A DNA stretch of 64,000 bases from Lasiosphaeris hirsuta. Its lineage: Eukaryota > Ascomycota > Sordariomycetes > Sordariales > Lasiosphaeriaceae. The translations under genes and the position numbers were made by a program. How positions within the stretch are numbered: position 1 is the first letter of the stretch; each line of letters begins with the position of its first letter. Positions 24,593 to 36,985 of the stretch are shown here, piece by piece. A model generated the notes under the pieces. The model saw nothing but the letters and a program-made list of their open reading frames with translations. It ran no database searches and was not told the origin of the DNA. The stretch is from the NCBI GenBank assembly GCA_030549175.1, contig JAUKUA010000006.1, positions 744,001 to 808,000 of the forward strand, read 5' to 3'.

Positions 24593-26422
24593 CTAGCTCG
24601 AGTTTTGCTCAGCCTCAGCCTCGGCCTCGGCCAGGCCTTGCTGAATAGCCGGCTTTCTAAAGAGCAGGATATCCCGAATGCTTCTCTTTGGCTTCATTGT
24701 TGACATCTTGTCGTAGAGCGGCTTGTGCTCCTCATGTGGGTCGTGGTCGTGTTCGTAGTCGACATGCACAAAAGCTCTCTCAACATCGCTTAGCCCCTCG
24801 AGCTTCCTTTGCAGCTCTTGAGCAATGTCGTGCGTTATTCTCAGCGGCAGGTCCTCGTCCATGACAATGTCAATCTCGACATAGTATCTCTGGCCAGCGT
24901 GGTATGCTCGGCACTATTTCCTTGTCAGTTGGGTCGAGGGAAGAGTGGGAGAAGGATGCCTACTGTGTCGACCTTGACGACCCTGTCGTCATGTGTCATG
25001 GCCATATAGATGAGCTTGGAAATGAAGTGTCGTGGCGCCGACTTGCCGACCAAGAGCCACACTTGCTCAAAGGCGTTCGACGCCCATGAGAAGAGGATCA
25101 AGAGCCCGATGAGAATGGCACCGATCGGATCCAGATACCACACAAACCGGTCTCCCACAATCGACATGACCAGACCAAAGATGTTCACCACAATGTCATT
25201 GCGATGGTCAACAAAGAATATGTGCACCGATGGGAACCTGCGGTAGGCGAAGCAATACAACATCAAAGAGGTTTTGGCAAAGACTGGCAATTGTCAGTAT
25301 GTTGAACAGCCCTACTGAGGACTCAGACTTACTGGCAATGCCGACGAAAACCAGCGGAATGATCTTGAGAGGTTCCGACTCCGAGGGCCCTCCCGCTAGA
25401 CGCCGCGCCGATTCAATCTTGGCTACATGTCAGCAAGGCCTCAGTCTGGAGATTTTGTCGAGTTACCAAAAGCTGAACGGCGACAGTAGTCATCAAGGCG
25501 CAGAAAAGGATAATTCCCAGCGTTTCAATCCTAGTACGACCCTAAGATGTGTGAGCACCAGAGGCCTATCCGCAGGAACTCCCTGCTGGGCGGCGGCGGG
25601 GGGCCTACAACAGGGAACTTGTACACGCTAGGACGGGCAGCAAGCCGGGACGTGATTAACATCACAAAGGACGATACAAGATCCATCTATTGCCAAGGTC
25701 AACGCAAAGCTAGCCGATCGACATCAAGGTCACTTACGAAGGCATCGGCAGCAGTTGCAAAGAGCTATCACACATTAGTGTCGACCAGGAGCCAGGATTT
25801 AGCAGACCAACGAACCGACAGGGACCCAGTCGCTATGGCAGCATACATTTGGATGACGAATAGGAAGAAGTTGACGAAGAAGGAGGCCGTGACGGCAAAC
25901 TTAATTTTCGGCTTGAACCGAATATCTTCCTCGATCTTATTTTGCTCTTCATCATCGGCACCGAGAAATTGGTCAATAAGTTTGTTCTGCCGTGTGTAGT
26001 ATTTCTTGATCTGTTTCTTGTTTTTGCCCTCGGGGTGGTCCAGCTTGATTTGTTTCTTGGAAACATTTTCACGACGGTGACGCCCAAGGTCCAGAGGATC
26101 TGTGTTGTTAGCTACAGATGATGAGAGAGCTGAATCATCGCGGACGGTATGGACAGTAGCCTGTGCTGCATCTGTCGCGGCCGGCGCGACCAGGGAATCC
26201 TGAACAACGTTTGCTACTCGACAGTGTTAGTCAAAACACCAGAACCCCACTGCATCTCACACTGAATCATGGAAGCAAGACACCGGCCGGAATGGGCCAA
26301 GAAAGGGATCCGACAATAGATCGGATGGAAAGCCAAGGCCGGACCGAAAAGGAGAGAGGTCCAGTCGAACAATACGTACCTGATGCTGACAGCGGAGCGT
26401 CTGAGGAGCTGTTATTGGCCAT
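24593..26422 (-). CDS. Cation diffusion facilitator, Mn-type by its DxxxD motifs
   Basis: A membrane metal/proton antiporter that moves divalent cations out of the cytosol. Eight exons: 26422-26380, 26213-25816, 25764-25738, 25686-25609, 25541-25467, 25417-25333, 25283-24964, 24913-24593; 448 residues. The third exon codes only nine residues (LFATAADAF). A cytosolic region with KKYYTRQNKLIDQFLGADDEE precedes the membrane domain. The metal-site motifs are DAFMD in membrane helix 2 (across exons 3-4) and DHRND in helix 5, both DxxxD. Zinc carriers have HxxxD, and DxxxD marks the Mn group. The cytoplasmic tail starts CRAYHAGQRYYVEIDIVMDED. It diverges from the ZIP gene over 2.5 kb. Confidence 0.92.
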
Positions 26423-28938
26423 GATGTGGGACTGTTGATCTGGAGCTCATGCGTAGCTATAATTACAACGACAAGTGACTGAAGCTCTCCGGGCAGGAAT
26501 TGTCGGGCGATCCCAGGCCAGCGAAGGACAATTCTATTATACTACTCTCTGTACTAATCTTTCGACACGGGCGGCAGGCCCTAGCTGCTCGTTGCCACCG
26601 GGCGTGGTTACATCAACCTCTCTTAGTCTGCACCGGGCAGCTCTAGAATCCGTCAAGGGGCCCAATCTATAACGACTACTGCAGTCAATCTGTCGACCAC
26701 ACATTACACAGCCACGATGTGTGCAAAGTGTGCAAGCGCCTGACCCGACGGGATGGCAGGTTTACTCGACGGCTCGTGTAGACATGCTACTGTGGTCTCG
26801 GGGTAGGTCGTTCGGGCAAAACACCCCTGCCGAGATCTGTGAGAGGGTGCGAGGTTGGTTGAAATAACCCTCAGCTGGCCGGTTTGCATCAAGGGCGGCT
26901 TGGCAAGAGCCGGGCGTTGTGGGGTGAGAATGCTGCCGGGGAAGATTCCATGCATGGGGGACATGGGAAAAAGGTCGACGACGGCGAGCACACTCGAGGG
27001 CAAAGCCGTGTTATCCGAATTGGCCACGGCCATTGGCTGGACCATCGTTTCGACACAGCGGGAAATGCAGAGCCGCCAGCACTTGTCTGCCCCTGTCTGC
27101 TGCACCATCTGACAGGATCCTCGGCCACTCGCTGCCAAGAAGTTACAGGTGCTGAGCAATGCTGGCCGAACATATATACTGAGCGATGCCAAGACCGGCT
27201 CTTGTCTGGCACATCCCCGTCACTTTTCCTTCTTTCTCCCTCGAGCCCTTACCAGCCTCCCATTATGACCCTTCTAGGCCCTCAGCAACGGGCCGGTGGG
27301 GCCTACTTCAAAACATGTTGGTATACGCCGTACCGTATCCGGCCGTCACCACGGGTCCGAGCAGAGCTGGCCAGCGCGATGTCACTGACCAGCCGGGTTG
27401 CCGATGGACCGAGCACTACCTCACCAACCTAGATGCTTGGCCCAACTACCGGACAGGGAAAAAGACCTGCTGGAGCTTTCTCGAGTGGGCACATGCAGCT
27501 GGCATGCGACAGAGCGCGTCGTGCATACGCTGTTAACTGGTTTTTCTGCAGGTCTCTGGACGACGGACACACACTACGGCTTCTGCTTCATGTGCCGCCC
27601 TCCTCAACAGCGAACCCGTCAATGATGGGCGAGCGCGATAGGCGCAAAAGAAACAACCTTAACATGTCGACGAATCGGCCGCTGCCAAAAGCGGCCTCGA
27701 AGCAAAGTTGCGGGGGCGTGGGGCCGGGATTGGGCCCCTCCAAACCCTCTGTTCGAGAGTGGTGGGGTCTGTTTCACACTGACAAATTCAACGTCCTCTG
27801 TTCCTGTTCGCCTCTTGCGCTCACGCCTTGGACGTCCTGCGACCCAGGGCCCCCAGGGGCGATCACGGGACCTGGACAATGTTGGCGGACGTTGGCTTCT
27901 AGCTCGCCGAAGAAGCAAGGTTGGCCGTAACGTGCCGCGACGTGCTGAAGATGCTGAAGTGCGGCAAAAAAAAAAAAAAAAAAAAAAAAGTCTTGGCTTT
28001 GGCACCTGCGTCCTCTCTGGCCACGCAGTCACCGACCGGCCGGCACTCTGCGAACGCGCAGTGGACATTCGAGTCGCGGCGGGGGCCCACGTTGGTTTTG
28101 AGTGTCTGCCAAGAGTCCCTTGAGCCTCTTGATGCATCAGCTCAACTGCCTGAGCAAGGGGGGGCATCGCAGCCTCTCGTCACGGAGACCTGCTCGACCT
28201 TGGATCAACAGAAGCGCTCGCGAAATCATGCCTCTCCAATGGGAGAATTGATAATGTACCATCTGGCTGATCACTGCAAACACTGCTCCTCAGTCTTGGC
28301 CTCCCCGAAACATGGTCTCACTGCTGTTAGAGGCCGACTGAGGCGGCAGATACCTCGACGTATCTGTTCATCATCCAGCGATCTGGGTTGGCTCGGTATC
28401 ACAGCAGAAGCCTTGGCAGCGCCCATCACGGCTGTCTCTGCCCAGCTACCAGACTCAAGCATCTATCCCTGGCCGTTTGGAGGCGTCCGGGGTGCCCTCT
28501 GGTCATGATACCGTGCACGACTCGCGGCACAGCTTGCCTTTTGGTCGACTCGAGCATCATGCGTATTAAAGAAGAATGACCTCCGCGGCATGGGATCATT
28601 TCTTGGCCCTCTTGGTTTGTTTCTTGGCCTGGTGTCAACGTCCTCGGGAGGACTTACTTCACTATTCTATTTGTATCTTTTTAGATCTTGTAATTTCCCC
28701 CCTCTTTCCCCTTTCGCAATTCTTGTTCTCTTTTCCAGACCTGGACAGCAGGATTGACGCCTGCTACTCCGTCCGGTCTTTTTTTCCTTCTCTTTTAGAG
28801 CCGCCGGGCGGCTTTTTCTTGTACTTTACACAAAAGTGAACCGCTGATCTCGCCGGGCGAGTGGCCTGGAGCCAAGATTACCTAACGGCTCTTCCCCGAT
28901 TTTTCGCTCTCCGGTGAGAGAAGCGCGTCTCAGGCGTC
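26423..28938. other. Upstream region between divergent CDF and ZIP transporter genes
   Basis: No convincing gene is seen. The stretch includes an A24 run at 27966-27989. A pyrimidine-rich stretch (about 28.66-28.76 kb) near the ZIP start looks like a typical fungal promoter and leader. Confidence 0.5.
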
Positions 28939-30542
28939 ATGAGTTCCAACAATGCCACCGCCGCGTCGTCGGGTTTGGGCTTGCTAGATGGAAAGCCAGT
29001 TTGCGGGAGCGGCCAGGAGGTTGGAGAATATGATCTTCCCATCCATGTATTGGGGCTGTGTGAGTTGGCCATGGTGATCTATGGAGCAGGAGCTTGGCAT
29101 GAGTATCTTTATGTGGGAGCATTGGCTGACTGGTCTTGGCAGTCCTCGTTCTCCTCGCCTCCATCTTTGGGGCTGGTTTCCCTGTCGCCGCGAAGAAGCT
29201 CAGCTGGCTTCATGTGCCGGCGAAAGCATTCTTCATCTGCAAGCATTTTGGCACTGGCGTTCTCATCGCCACCGCCTTTGTACATGTAAGAACTCCACGG
29301 CCACGAAATGGAATGAGGGATATGAGGCTCACAGGATATAGCTGCTACCGACCGCCTTTGGCAACTTGATGGACCCATGTCTTCCGGACCTGTTCACCGA
29401 CCAGTACCCGGCCATGCCCGGTGTCATTATGATGACTTCCATGTTCGCCCTCTTCACCATTGAGATGTGGCTCAACGGCAAGATGGGCGGCCACAGCCAC
29501 TCTCACGGAGGCCCCATGGGCTTTGATAGCCGCGCACCGCCGCCTCCGATGCCAGCTGTAGCGAGCTACCCCCAACCCCCTCAGCGCCCACCGCGGTACA
29601 CACCCGATGCTGACTTTGAGACGGAGGATATCGAACACGAGAAGAAGCTGGCGCAGAAGATGTACGATGAGGGTGGCAAGATGAACCCTGCCGACCCCTT
29701 TGGCGACGGCGGCGAGCTGGTCCCTCAGTCGGAGATGCCCGCGTGGTTCATTGTCTTCTACGAGCAGTATGTCCGCCAGCGCCTCGAGATGGTGAACCTG
29801 ATCCGGTCCACCTCGACGCACGCCGCCCTCCAGGCTCCCACGGATGTCAATACCAAGCGCCAGACAGTGGTTGCCGTCGAATCCCTGAGTGACTCGCCCT
29901 ACCGTGACCCGGAAACAGGCGCACCGGTTGACCCTCTTGTATTCAAGAAGATGTCAATGAACATCACTCTCCTCGAGGGCGGTATTCTGTTTCACTCGGT
30001 GTTTGTGGGCATGACTATCAGCATTACCATCGAGGGCTTCATCATTCTTCTAGTCGCTATCCTGTTCCATCAAATGTTTGAGGGTCTTGGTCTCGGCGCC
30101 CGTATCGCAGCCGTCCCGTACAAGAAGGGCAGCCTGCGTCCGTGGATCTTGGTCATCGCTTTTGGCATGACGGCCCCCATTGGACAGGCTATTGGTCTCC
30201 TTGCACGCAACTCGTACGACCCCAACAGCGCGTTTGGTCTGATTATCGTCGGTGTCTTCAATGCCATGTGCGTGCCCCTATTTCCTCTCGGTGAGGGTGT
30301 AATTACTTGACTAACCGTGGCTAGCTCCTCGGGTCTCCTGCTATACGCTGCTCTGGTTGACTTGCTCGCCGAGGATTTCCTCTCCGAGGAAGCAAACTTG
30401 ACCATGACGGGCAAGGACAAGAGCGTGGCTTTCTCATTTGTCCTTCTTGGAGGTAAGTTGACGGTTACTTAGTACCCAGAGAATCCGGAAACTGACAGCC
30501 CGTTTAGCTGCTGCCATGTCAATTGTTGGCGCTTTTGCGTAA
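28939..30542 (+). CDS. ZIP-family zinc/iron transporter
   Basis: Imports Zn2+ or related divalent metal into the cytosol, probably at the plasma membrane. Five exons: 28939-29059, 29143-29285, 29342-30267, 30325-30452, 30508-30542; 450 residues. The last exon codes only the final residues (AMSIVGAFA). The hydrophobic helices are in the expected ZIP order: HFGTGVLIATAFVHLLPTAF, then a His-rich loop (GGHSHSHGG) inside a long variable cytosolic segment. The metal-binding helix pair follows: GGILFHSVFVGMTIS (TM4) and LLVAILFHQMFEGLGLGAR (TM5), the typical ZRT1/ZRT2 signature. The C-terminus is hydrophobic, as in the family. Divergent from the CDF gene. Confidence 0.93.
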
Positions 30543-32505
30543 ACTGGATAGTCGCGATAGAACAACCTGCACAGGCCGCTGCGAACGTGCGCTGAAACTT
30601 GCTACCATGACAATTGCCCCAGCCGGCGCCAATATACCGCACGAACACACACGAGGGTTTCTCGTCTCGGTAGATGTCGGTATCCACGGCACCACGAAAC
30701 CCATTTGTACCAAATACACTCACTTCAAGCAACCAGAAAACACACATGAGGCAAAGATACAGGGCGCAAGTTTAAAACGAAGAAAAAAGACAGACGGAAA
30801 ACAAAAACCGGAGAAGAAGGACCGAAAGAAGGACGCGAGCATTCGGATCGGGTCGGAATCCAGCGAGGCAATCAGCCGGACAAGACATTTCTATTTCCTT
30901 TTCACTGAATCCGAGCTCTCATCTTTCGGCCCACCGCTTCCCCACTTCTTGCTTACGAGGACCAAATGCAGAGAGGGTGTGAGCTAAGAAGTTACCAAAG
31001 CAATGCAACAGCAATATCTTGTAATCTCTCTGCCTCTGTCTTTTTTTCTTCACACTTTTTTTTTTTTTTTTTTTTTGGACTCTCACGGCCTTTTTCGACT
31101 CGAGTTCGTGAGAAAGCATCCAATAACAATCTTTTTTGCCTTCTTGTCCAATTATTACGGCCATCCAATTCTGATATATTTGAAAGGGGAGCTGGGTTAT
31201 TCTATTCTGGCGATGTGAATTGAAGGCAAAGCTAGCATGGGCTCTAGGCTTGGAATCAGGGGCGCTTCAGGCTTGCTGCGGCATGTAGGAATTATCTTAT
31301 GGCCGTGTTAGATATCTAAAGTAGAAGAGAAGGATAGAGAAAAGTGCTGTCAAATTACACAGGGTCTGAAGCACAATACACAAGACATTCATCCAATGCT
31401 AGCTACCATGTGCTCCCCAGAAGTGTTTTGTTTGTGAAAGGGGGAATGGAGTCGGCAGTTATCATCCGGAAACGAGCGGGAATCAACAAAACAGAACACG
31501 CCAAGGGAAAAAGGAAAATAGGAAAAAAAGCTACGAAGAAAAAACTCCTGGACCTGGGTCCCAAAATAAGAATAAACCTCAAACGCTGCATCGGGAAATA
31601 GGAAGTATATCCCCCTTCCCGCACCCCCCTCATGATGCGAAGGCTTCTAGATGCCGCCACGATGTAACCGCAGAAGGATCATCAGGGGACGATGGATGGC
31701 CATAAGAGGCAAAAAAACACAAGTCGCACCATCGTAGGACGGTGCCGCCGGGTGGATGGGTAAAAGGGGGGAGGGGGCAAAACTTGCCGTCTTCCTATTT
31801 GGGGCAGGCGGTTTTCGCTTTCCGGGTGGCGAACAAGGTGGGAAGGAAGAACCGAAAACACCCCCTTAGCCGTCCCGCGCCGTTTTCTGTTTCTGCACTC
31901 GAAGCGAGAGTGTGGCTGTGTTGAGGGATCGCCCTGAGGGCAGGATGGCGATCGTGCAATGTGGAACGACAAGGGGGGGGGGAAGAGGGGGAGGGTTAGG
32001 GTTGGGTGGGGGAGGGGGGACCAGGGAAAGCATCAGATGGCTTGGCCCTTGAAGTTTTGGTTGTTGGTGCCATGCCGAGACATCGGCGGATGGGGATCAT
32101 TTGGGTTTTGGGTCGGGAGATGGCGTGTGAAGGGTGTGATGGGGTTGGGTCGTTGGGTTAAGTGCCTACCTCATTGTTTATTAGCTTAGTAGGGGGCAGA
32201 GGGGTTATTAATAGGGGCATTATACTTTTTTTTTGAAATTATTTTCCAAGTACCTACAGATATCTCTTCACATTCATGGTAGTGGGAACTTGTTCTCAAT
32301 ATAACGGATCTGGAAATCCTCAATTTTTTTTGTAACTAGGTAGCTATGATAGGTTAGTAATGATAGCTCATCGCTTTCACCTACTTGTGGTTTTGTCAGC
32401 TGTCAACTTTTCTCGTTAGTAACACCTTCCTCTCATCCTCTCCCGCAGCCCCGAAACCTCTAAATGATGTGTAAGTGAGGATTACCTAAAGGTTAGGCAT
32501 ATCGC
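30543..32505. other. Spacer, no supportable gene
   Basis: This is 3' flank of the ZIP gene and of the small membrane protein gene. It contains a T21 run (31056-31076) and G-rich sequence near 31.97-32.02 kb that includes AGGGTTAGGGTTGGG (31992-32006). Confidence 0.5.
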
Positions 32506-32793
32506 TCAGACTTGGTACTCAGACTTGGGTTGCTCTAGCTCCTTGAGTTCCATCTCCTTGAGCTCCATCTCCTGAGCTGGCTCCTTCCCCTCCAGTGACT
32601 TCTGGGCCTCCTTGTCCGCCTTATAGGCCGCATCCGAACGCTTGTCACGCCTGTGGCAGTAGTAGCTGACATGGAGCGCCACGCAGATGAGCAGGGCAGT
32701 AACAAGGATGGCGATGACAAGGGGGAGTGTACCCTCAGTGAGGTGCTGCAGCCACACGAGCTCCTCGTCGTAGTTGGTGTTGGGTGGAGCCAT
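32506..32793 (-). CDS. Small single-pass membrane protein, unknown function
   Basis: A 95-residue single-exon frame with coherent features. It has a short polar N-terminus (MAPPNTNYDEELVWLQHL), one strong membrane helix (residues about 22-44, LPLVIAILVTALLICVALHV), then YYCHRRDKR, a positive stop-transfer flank. The cytosolic-type tail is charged, with a near repeat MELKEMELKELE. Layout suggests N-out, C-in. I chose this Met because an upstream in-frame extension (to 32967) is low-complexity, Asn/Pro/Gln-rich sequence typical of a leader. I do not recognise the family. Confidence 0.65.
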   Translation of the reverse strand: MAPPNTNYDEELVWLQHLTEGTLPLVIAILVTALLICVALHVSYYCHRRDKRSDAAYKADKEAQKSLEGKEPAQEMELKEMELKELEQPKSEYQV

Positions 32794-33815
32794 AGCGAAA
32801 ACTTGGAGTTTGCCGTTGGCTTGTGGATGTGTTGGTGGTTGATTGGTGTTTTGGGTGTTTGGGTTTTTGTGTGCTGGATCTGACTCGATGGCTTCGGATG
32901 AAAAGAAGAAGATGAAGGTTAGTACATGAAAGTGAGAGCAGACAGCGTATTTATAACCAACCTCCACGAGGTTGATCCTATAAAAATTTCCTATGATGGC
33001 GCAGGAGCTTGAGCGACTGATGGATCAAAAAAAAGATGCTGAAGGTTGATGGGAGAACAAGTCCCCTTGATAGCGTAATACAAGGCTATTGTCGTTCCCG
33101 TTAGCGGGTGGTCAGAGGACCGAGGCGGGTAGCTTCTTTATGCAGACAGCAGTCCCATCCAGAAACAAAGAGCGAGGACTATCCTCAAAGCCACACCAGA
33201 GGCTTTGTGCCCCGAAACGGCCTTGATGATATTCAGGTTGGCCGAATCTTGCGACGGTCATATTATGTACAGTGAGACTTCGATATCGGCAATCTTTTGC
33301 CGCCACACGCCATCTCAGAGATGCAACCGCCCATTTCTGGCAATCCTGTAAAAGCTACTTCCACCAAGTAAGAAATAGAGACAAAGCCAGCAAAAATGAA
33401 GATGTCCGACATCAGAAATGTTCCCATGATCACGCCCAGGTTCGATCTGGGGGCCTTCACTGTGTTAGACTAGCTGACGTGACAATCAACTACACCATGA
33501 GACCTTATTTGCTTTGAAGATGAGACGGGCAGTATAGGTCTTGTTAGGCGGATTTCAACAATTGAGTAGGAGATGGAGCCTCGGAGACGCGGGGCGTAAA
33601 TGTCGAGGAGTTGAGCAACTCCAAGACATGTATTATCTATCATAAGCTCTTTCATCATCTCATGGTGCCTGGCCTTGTCAACACGAGGCTACCAGTACCC
33701 CAAGAGGCATACATCGCCATCATTAACCCCCCCCCCCCCCACAACAAACCCCTTTGACAAGAATCACTCCCAAGGTATTGATAAACACACCACCGCCCTA
33801 CATCTCGCATCCGAC
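32794..33815. other. Spacer, no supportable gene
   Basis: This is the upstream region of the small membrane protein and the 3' flank of Rap1. It contains a C14 run at 33727-33740. No conserved frame is visible. Confidence 0.5.
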
Positions 33816-36800
33816 TCACACCCTCGCCAAATCCCTCAAATACCGCCTCCTCGCCTCTATCCTCACCAGGCCGTGCTTATCCACTAACCGCCTCCTCTCC
33901 CTCCCCGCCTTGGCCACCATCGGCCTATTCTCACCCATGACACCCCTCTGCGCGACCTGGTCAACAAGCCCCAGCGCGTCATCATCAGCCGCCGTCCACA
34001 CGCCCGGCTCATTCTGGGGCACCCCGCGCCCGCTATTCAAGCTCTCCATGACCACCCCGGCAGCGCCAGGCTCGAGCGTCGTCGCCATGAGCGACTGCAT
34101 CACGATGGGATGCGGGTAGCCCAGCGCGATAAAGCGTTCTATGGTGGCGATGATCGAGACCTCGGTGACGGGGGGGCGAGGGGTTCGAGCGGGTTGTGGG
34201 GTGGAGGAGGGCGGGCTGGGACTGCGTCTTGCCAAGGAGGCTGTGCCGGAGAAGCGGCGTGGGGGGTCCTCGAGGAATCTTCTCGAGGAGGATGGTTGGG
34301 TGGGGGGTTCGAGCGATTCGAAGGCGGGCGATGAGTTCTCGTCCTCTTCGGAGTCTGTTTCAGGGGAGCTGGGCCTCGTCCAGTCTGCTGGTAGAGTGCG
34401 ACGGCTCGCGTTGCGGGTTGCTGAGGATTGGACGGTTGGGCGGGGAAGGGTGAGCTTTCTGGGGGAGGGGAAGAACTCAGAGGGGGTATCGGTGTCGGAT
34501 TCGTCGGGCACATCGATTGGCGCCTGCTGAGACTGACTTTCCACATCAATGCGTGGACGTGGAAGCATTGGTGGTGGAGGTGCTGGAGTCAGTGACCCTG
34601 CCTCGCTTTCAGACCGCAACTGCTGTGATGGCGTAGCACCTTCAGCCTCCTCCTCCTCTTCCTCATCGATACTATCGTATACCTGGCCAAAGTTGAAGTC
34701 CTGGGTCTCCGGTTCGACAACTCTGTTTCGCACCGGCGGAAGCGGTGGGAGCATGAGTGGCGAGGATTGTGAGTTCTTGTACCGGGTAGGCGTCGGTTCG
34801 GTTGTGGGTAGCACAGCAGGTTTACCGTTCGTCTTCGGAGCTAGCGCCGCTTCCTTGTCCGGCGTACAAGGGATCTCTTCATCCTGGCTGTACCGACGCC
34901 GCTTGGGGGGAGAAAATCCACCGAGAGAAGAAGACATGGCGAGTGCAAAACTTCGCTTCAAGCCATGCACAGGGGGTGAGGACCGGAACTGCTCGGCCGT
35001 GAAAGTCACAACTTCAGCTGGGATCTCTTCCGCAGGCTCCTCCATCTCAGTCTCTTCCGCGCCATCACCGTAGAGCTCTGCTTCGAAGCTCCTCAGCAAT
35101 ATTTCAAAGTCTCGAAGATAAGTGTCATACGCTGCCTTCAGACGAGCGGGCACACCTGGCTGGTTGAGCCAGTTGAAGCCAAGGGAGGCGGCGATGTCTT
35201 CCCAGAGTCGGTTGTCTGGATCTTCCTGTTCGGTGCTAGTCACGGCGTGCCAGAAGTCCCATATTCCCAGAGTTTTGCCGCCAACTTGTACCCAAGGGAC
35301 AGGGTTGGTACCCCGGGCTTCGTGGAATCCGCGGAAATCGATGTAGAACTGCTCCTTGTCGGTTCGGAGCTTTTCTTGTACTGGCGATGACGAGACTGCG
35401 CGTTGCTCGTGCAGACTGACCGAGTGTTTCCCAAGCAGGTCGGCCGTACGTTGCTCGATGTTATTTACCAGGGTAGCCTGGGCGTTGCGAAGCTTCTTGA
35501 GTTCCTGGCGTGCCTTGTAGCGCTGCCAGGCTCTTTGAATGGTTCTCGCTGAGCGAATTCTGTCGTTTTTCTCCTTCAATTGCCGTTGTCGCCCAGTAGG
35601 GTTTGTGGATTGGCTTGCGTTGGGTGTATGGCCGGCGGGCTGAATTGTAGGCGACCCTCTTGGGCCTTGGGCAAGACTCAGGCTTCGGGATGGCATGCTG
35701 ATATACGGCGAGTCCGGTTTGCGAAGATCCGCTCGTCTTACGGTGTCGCGCAAAGGGGTCATGTTCCCCGAGACTCTCGGTGACCGAGAATCTAAACTAT
35801 GTCCGGGATGTAGTCGAGGTTGTGGTTGTGTTCGTGGTTGTGGTTGGGGCTGGTGTCTAGGCTGAGTTCTTGCGGCTGGTGCCGCAATTGGTTGTTTGGC
35901 ACTCTGGCGAACGGGGGAAGGTTCGTAATACCGTGCTGGCCGCGTAACCGGCGGCTTGACACTCTGGGGGACAGGGGAAAGATCGTTGTCCTCGGCTGGC
36001 GGGGCTTGCTTGGATATGTGCCGTATCCATCGATCGCGCCAGGAATGAAACGAGTGGTGAGGATGCTACAACGGTCAGCAACAGCGAGAGTTGTCTACAA
36101 GAAGCGGATGCTCACCTCGGCCGCAAGGTGCTGGTAAATCAAATTACCATTGGCCTTCCCGCCCTCACTGACTCGCTTGTTGACCCAGTCCCGGAGAAGC
36201 TTGTCGTCCTCTGGCGTAAACCGGCTCTTACTCTTGGGCGTTTGCGGTATAGGGGCTGGCTTTACCCTTACCGGTGCCGGCGAAACAACGGGTGGCTTCC
36301 TCGCCGAAGGGGAAGGCGACGGCGACCTTGGTCGCCCAAAATCTGGGAGCTCTTCTCTTGGGACCAAGGCGTATTTCTTGACCCAGCGGTCCCTCCACGA
36401 ATGGTAGGTATGATTTGGATACTTGATTTGTGTCAGTAAGCAATGCTACTTGTCCATTCTCAAGGGGCAGTGACTTTACCCTCTCGGCGAGTGCCACGTA
36501 GATTTTCTGACCGCCTGTTGCTTCGCCCTTGCGCTCTTGTTCCAGGACCCATCTGATCAGAAGACGGTCGTCCTGCTGTGTGAAAGGGGTCTTGGTGCCT
36601 TTTGTGGGCTGAGCTGACCCAGCAGGGCGTGGCGCAACAGCGTGCTCGATCCGGTAGCCGTCGATGTCAACAAGCTCCCCCTCCCGAAGACAGTCCTCAA
36701 CATACTTCCACGAAGTAGACCCGGGAGGAGCATCCTTTCTAACATGGTCGGCTATGCACACGTCGGCGAGCTTTTCCAGCTGCACAATCTTCCCTCCGTT

Positions 36801-36985
36801 GTTCTAGACCTTGGTGAGCCTGTGCTGTCTGCGTCCACAACAGGAGCTGGCCGGGAACGTACCTTGATTGCGTCAACCCATTTGCTCCGCATGGGCACCC
36901 GCATATGAACCCAGAACTTGGTGCCCTTCCATAGCATCCCTTCATAGCCCCCATTGATTCCTTCATACACAATGGAGGCGCTCAT
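33816..36985 (-). CDS. rap1: Rap1-type telomere protein with BRCT, two Myb-like, IQ, ARID-like and C-terminal domains
   Basis: A shelterin-type protein expected to act at telomeres. Four exons: 36985-36863, 36803-36480, 36421-36116, 36065-33816; introns of 50-59 bases; 1000 residues. A BRCT-like N-terminus (residues 1-95: FWVHMRVPMRSKWVDAIK, GGKIVQLEKLADVCIADH) precedes two near-identical Myb-like repeats (about 116-175 and 220-270). Each starts PFTQQDDRLL/RFTPEDDKLL and ends HSWRDRW. A QPQP-rich linker follows, then an IQ motif (RTIQRAWQRYKARQ, about 424-437). An ARID-like domain comes next (about 488-575: QFYIDFRGFHEARG, GKTLGIWDFWHAV, LWEDIAASLGFNW, AAYDTYLRDFE). A long acidic, disordered part leads to a helical Rap1 C-terminal domain (about 885-1000, EVSIIATIERFIALGYPHP). 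Telomere-like repeats lie 56 bases upstream. Confidence 0.88.

Noticed and set aside
26704..27432. Overlapping frames of 162 and 182 codons between the transporters
   Set aside because: They overlap on opposite strands with no protein-like features; probably upstream DNA.
27966..27989. A24 run as a retroposed poly-A tail
   Set aside because: No coding or SINE-like sequence or flanking duplication next to it. The T21 run at 31056-31076 was rejected likewise.
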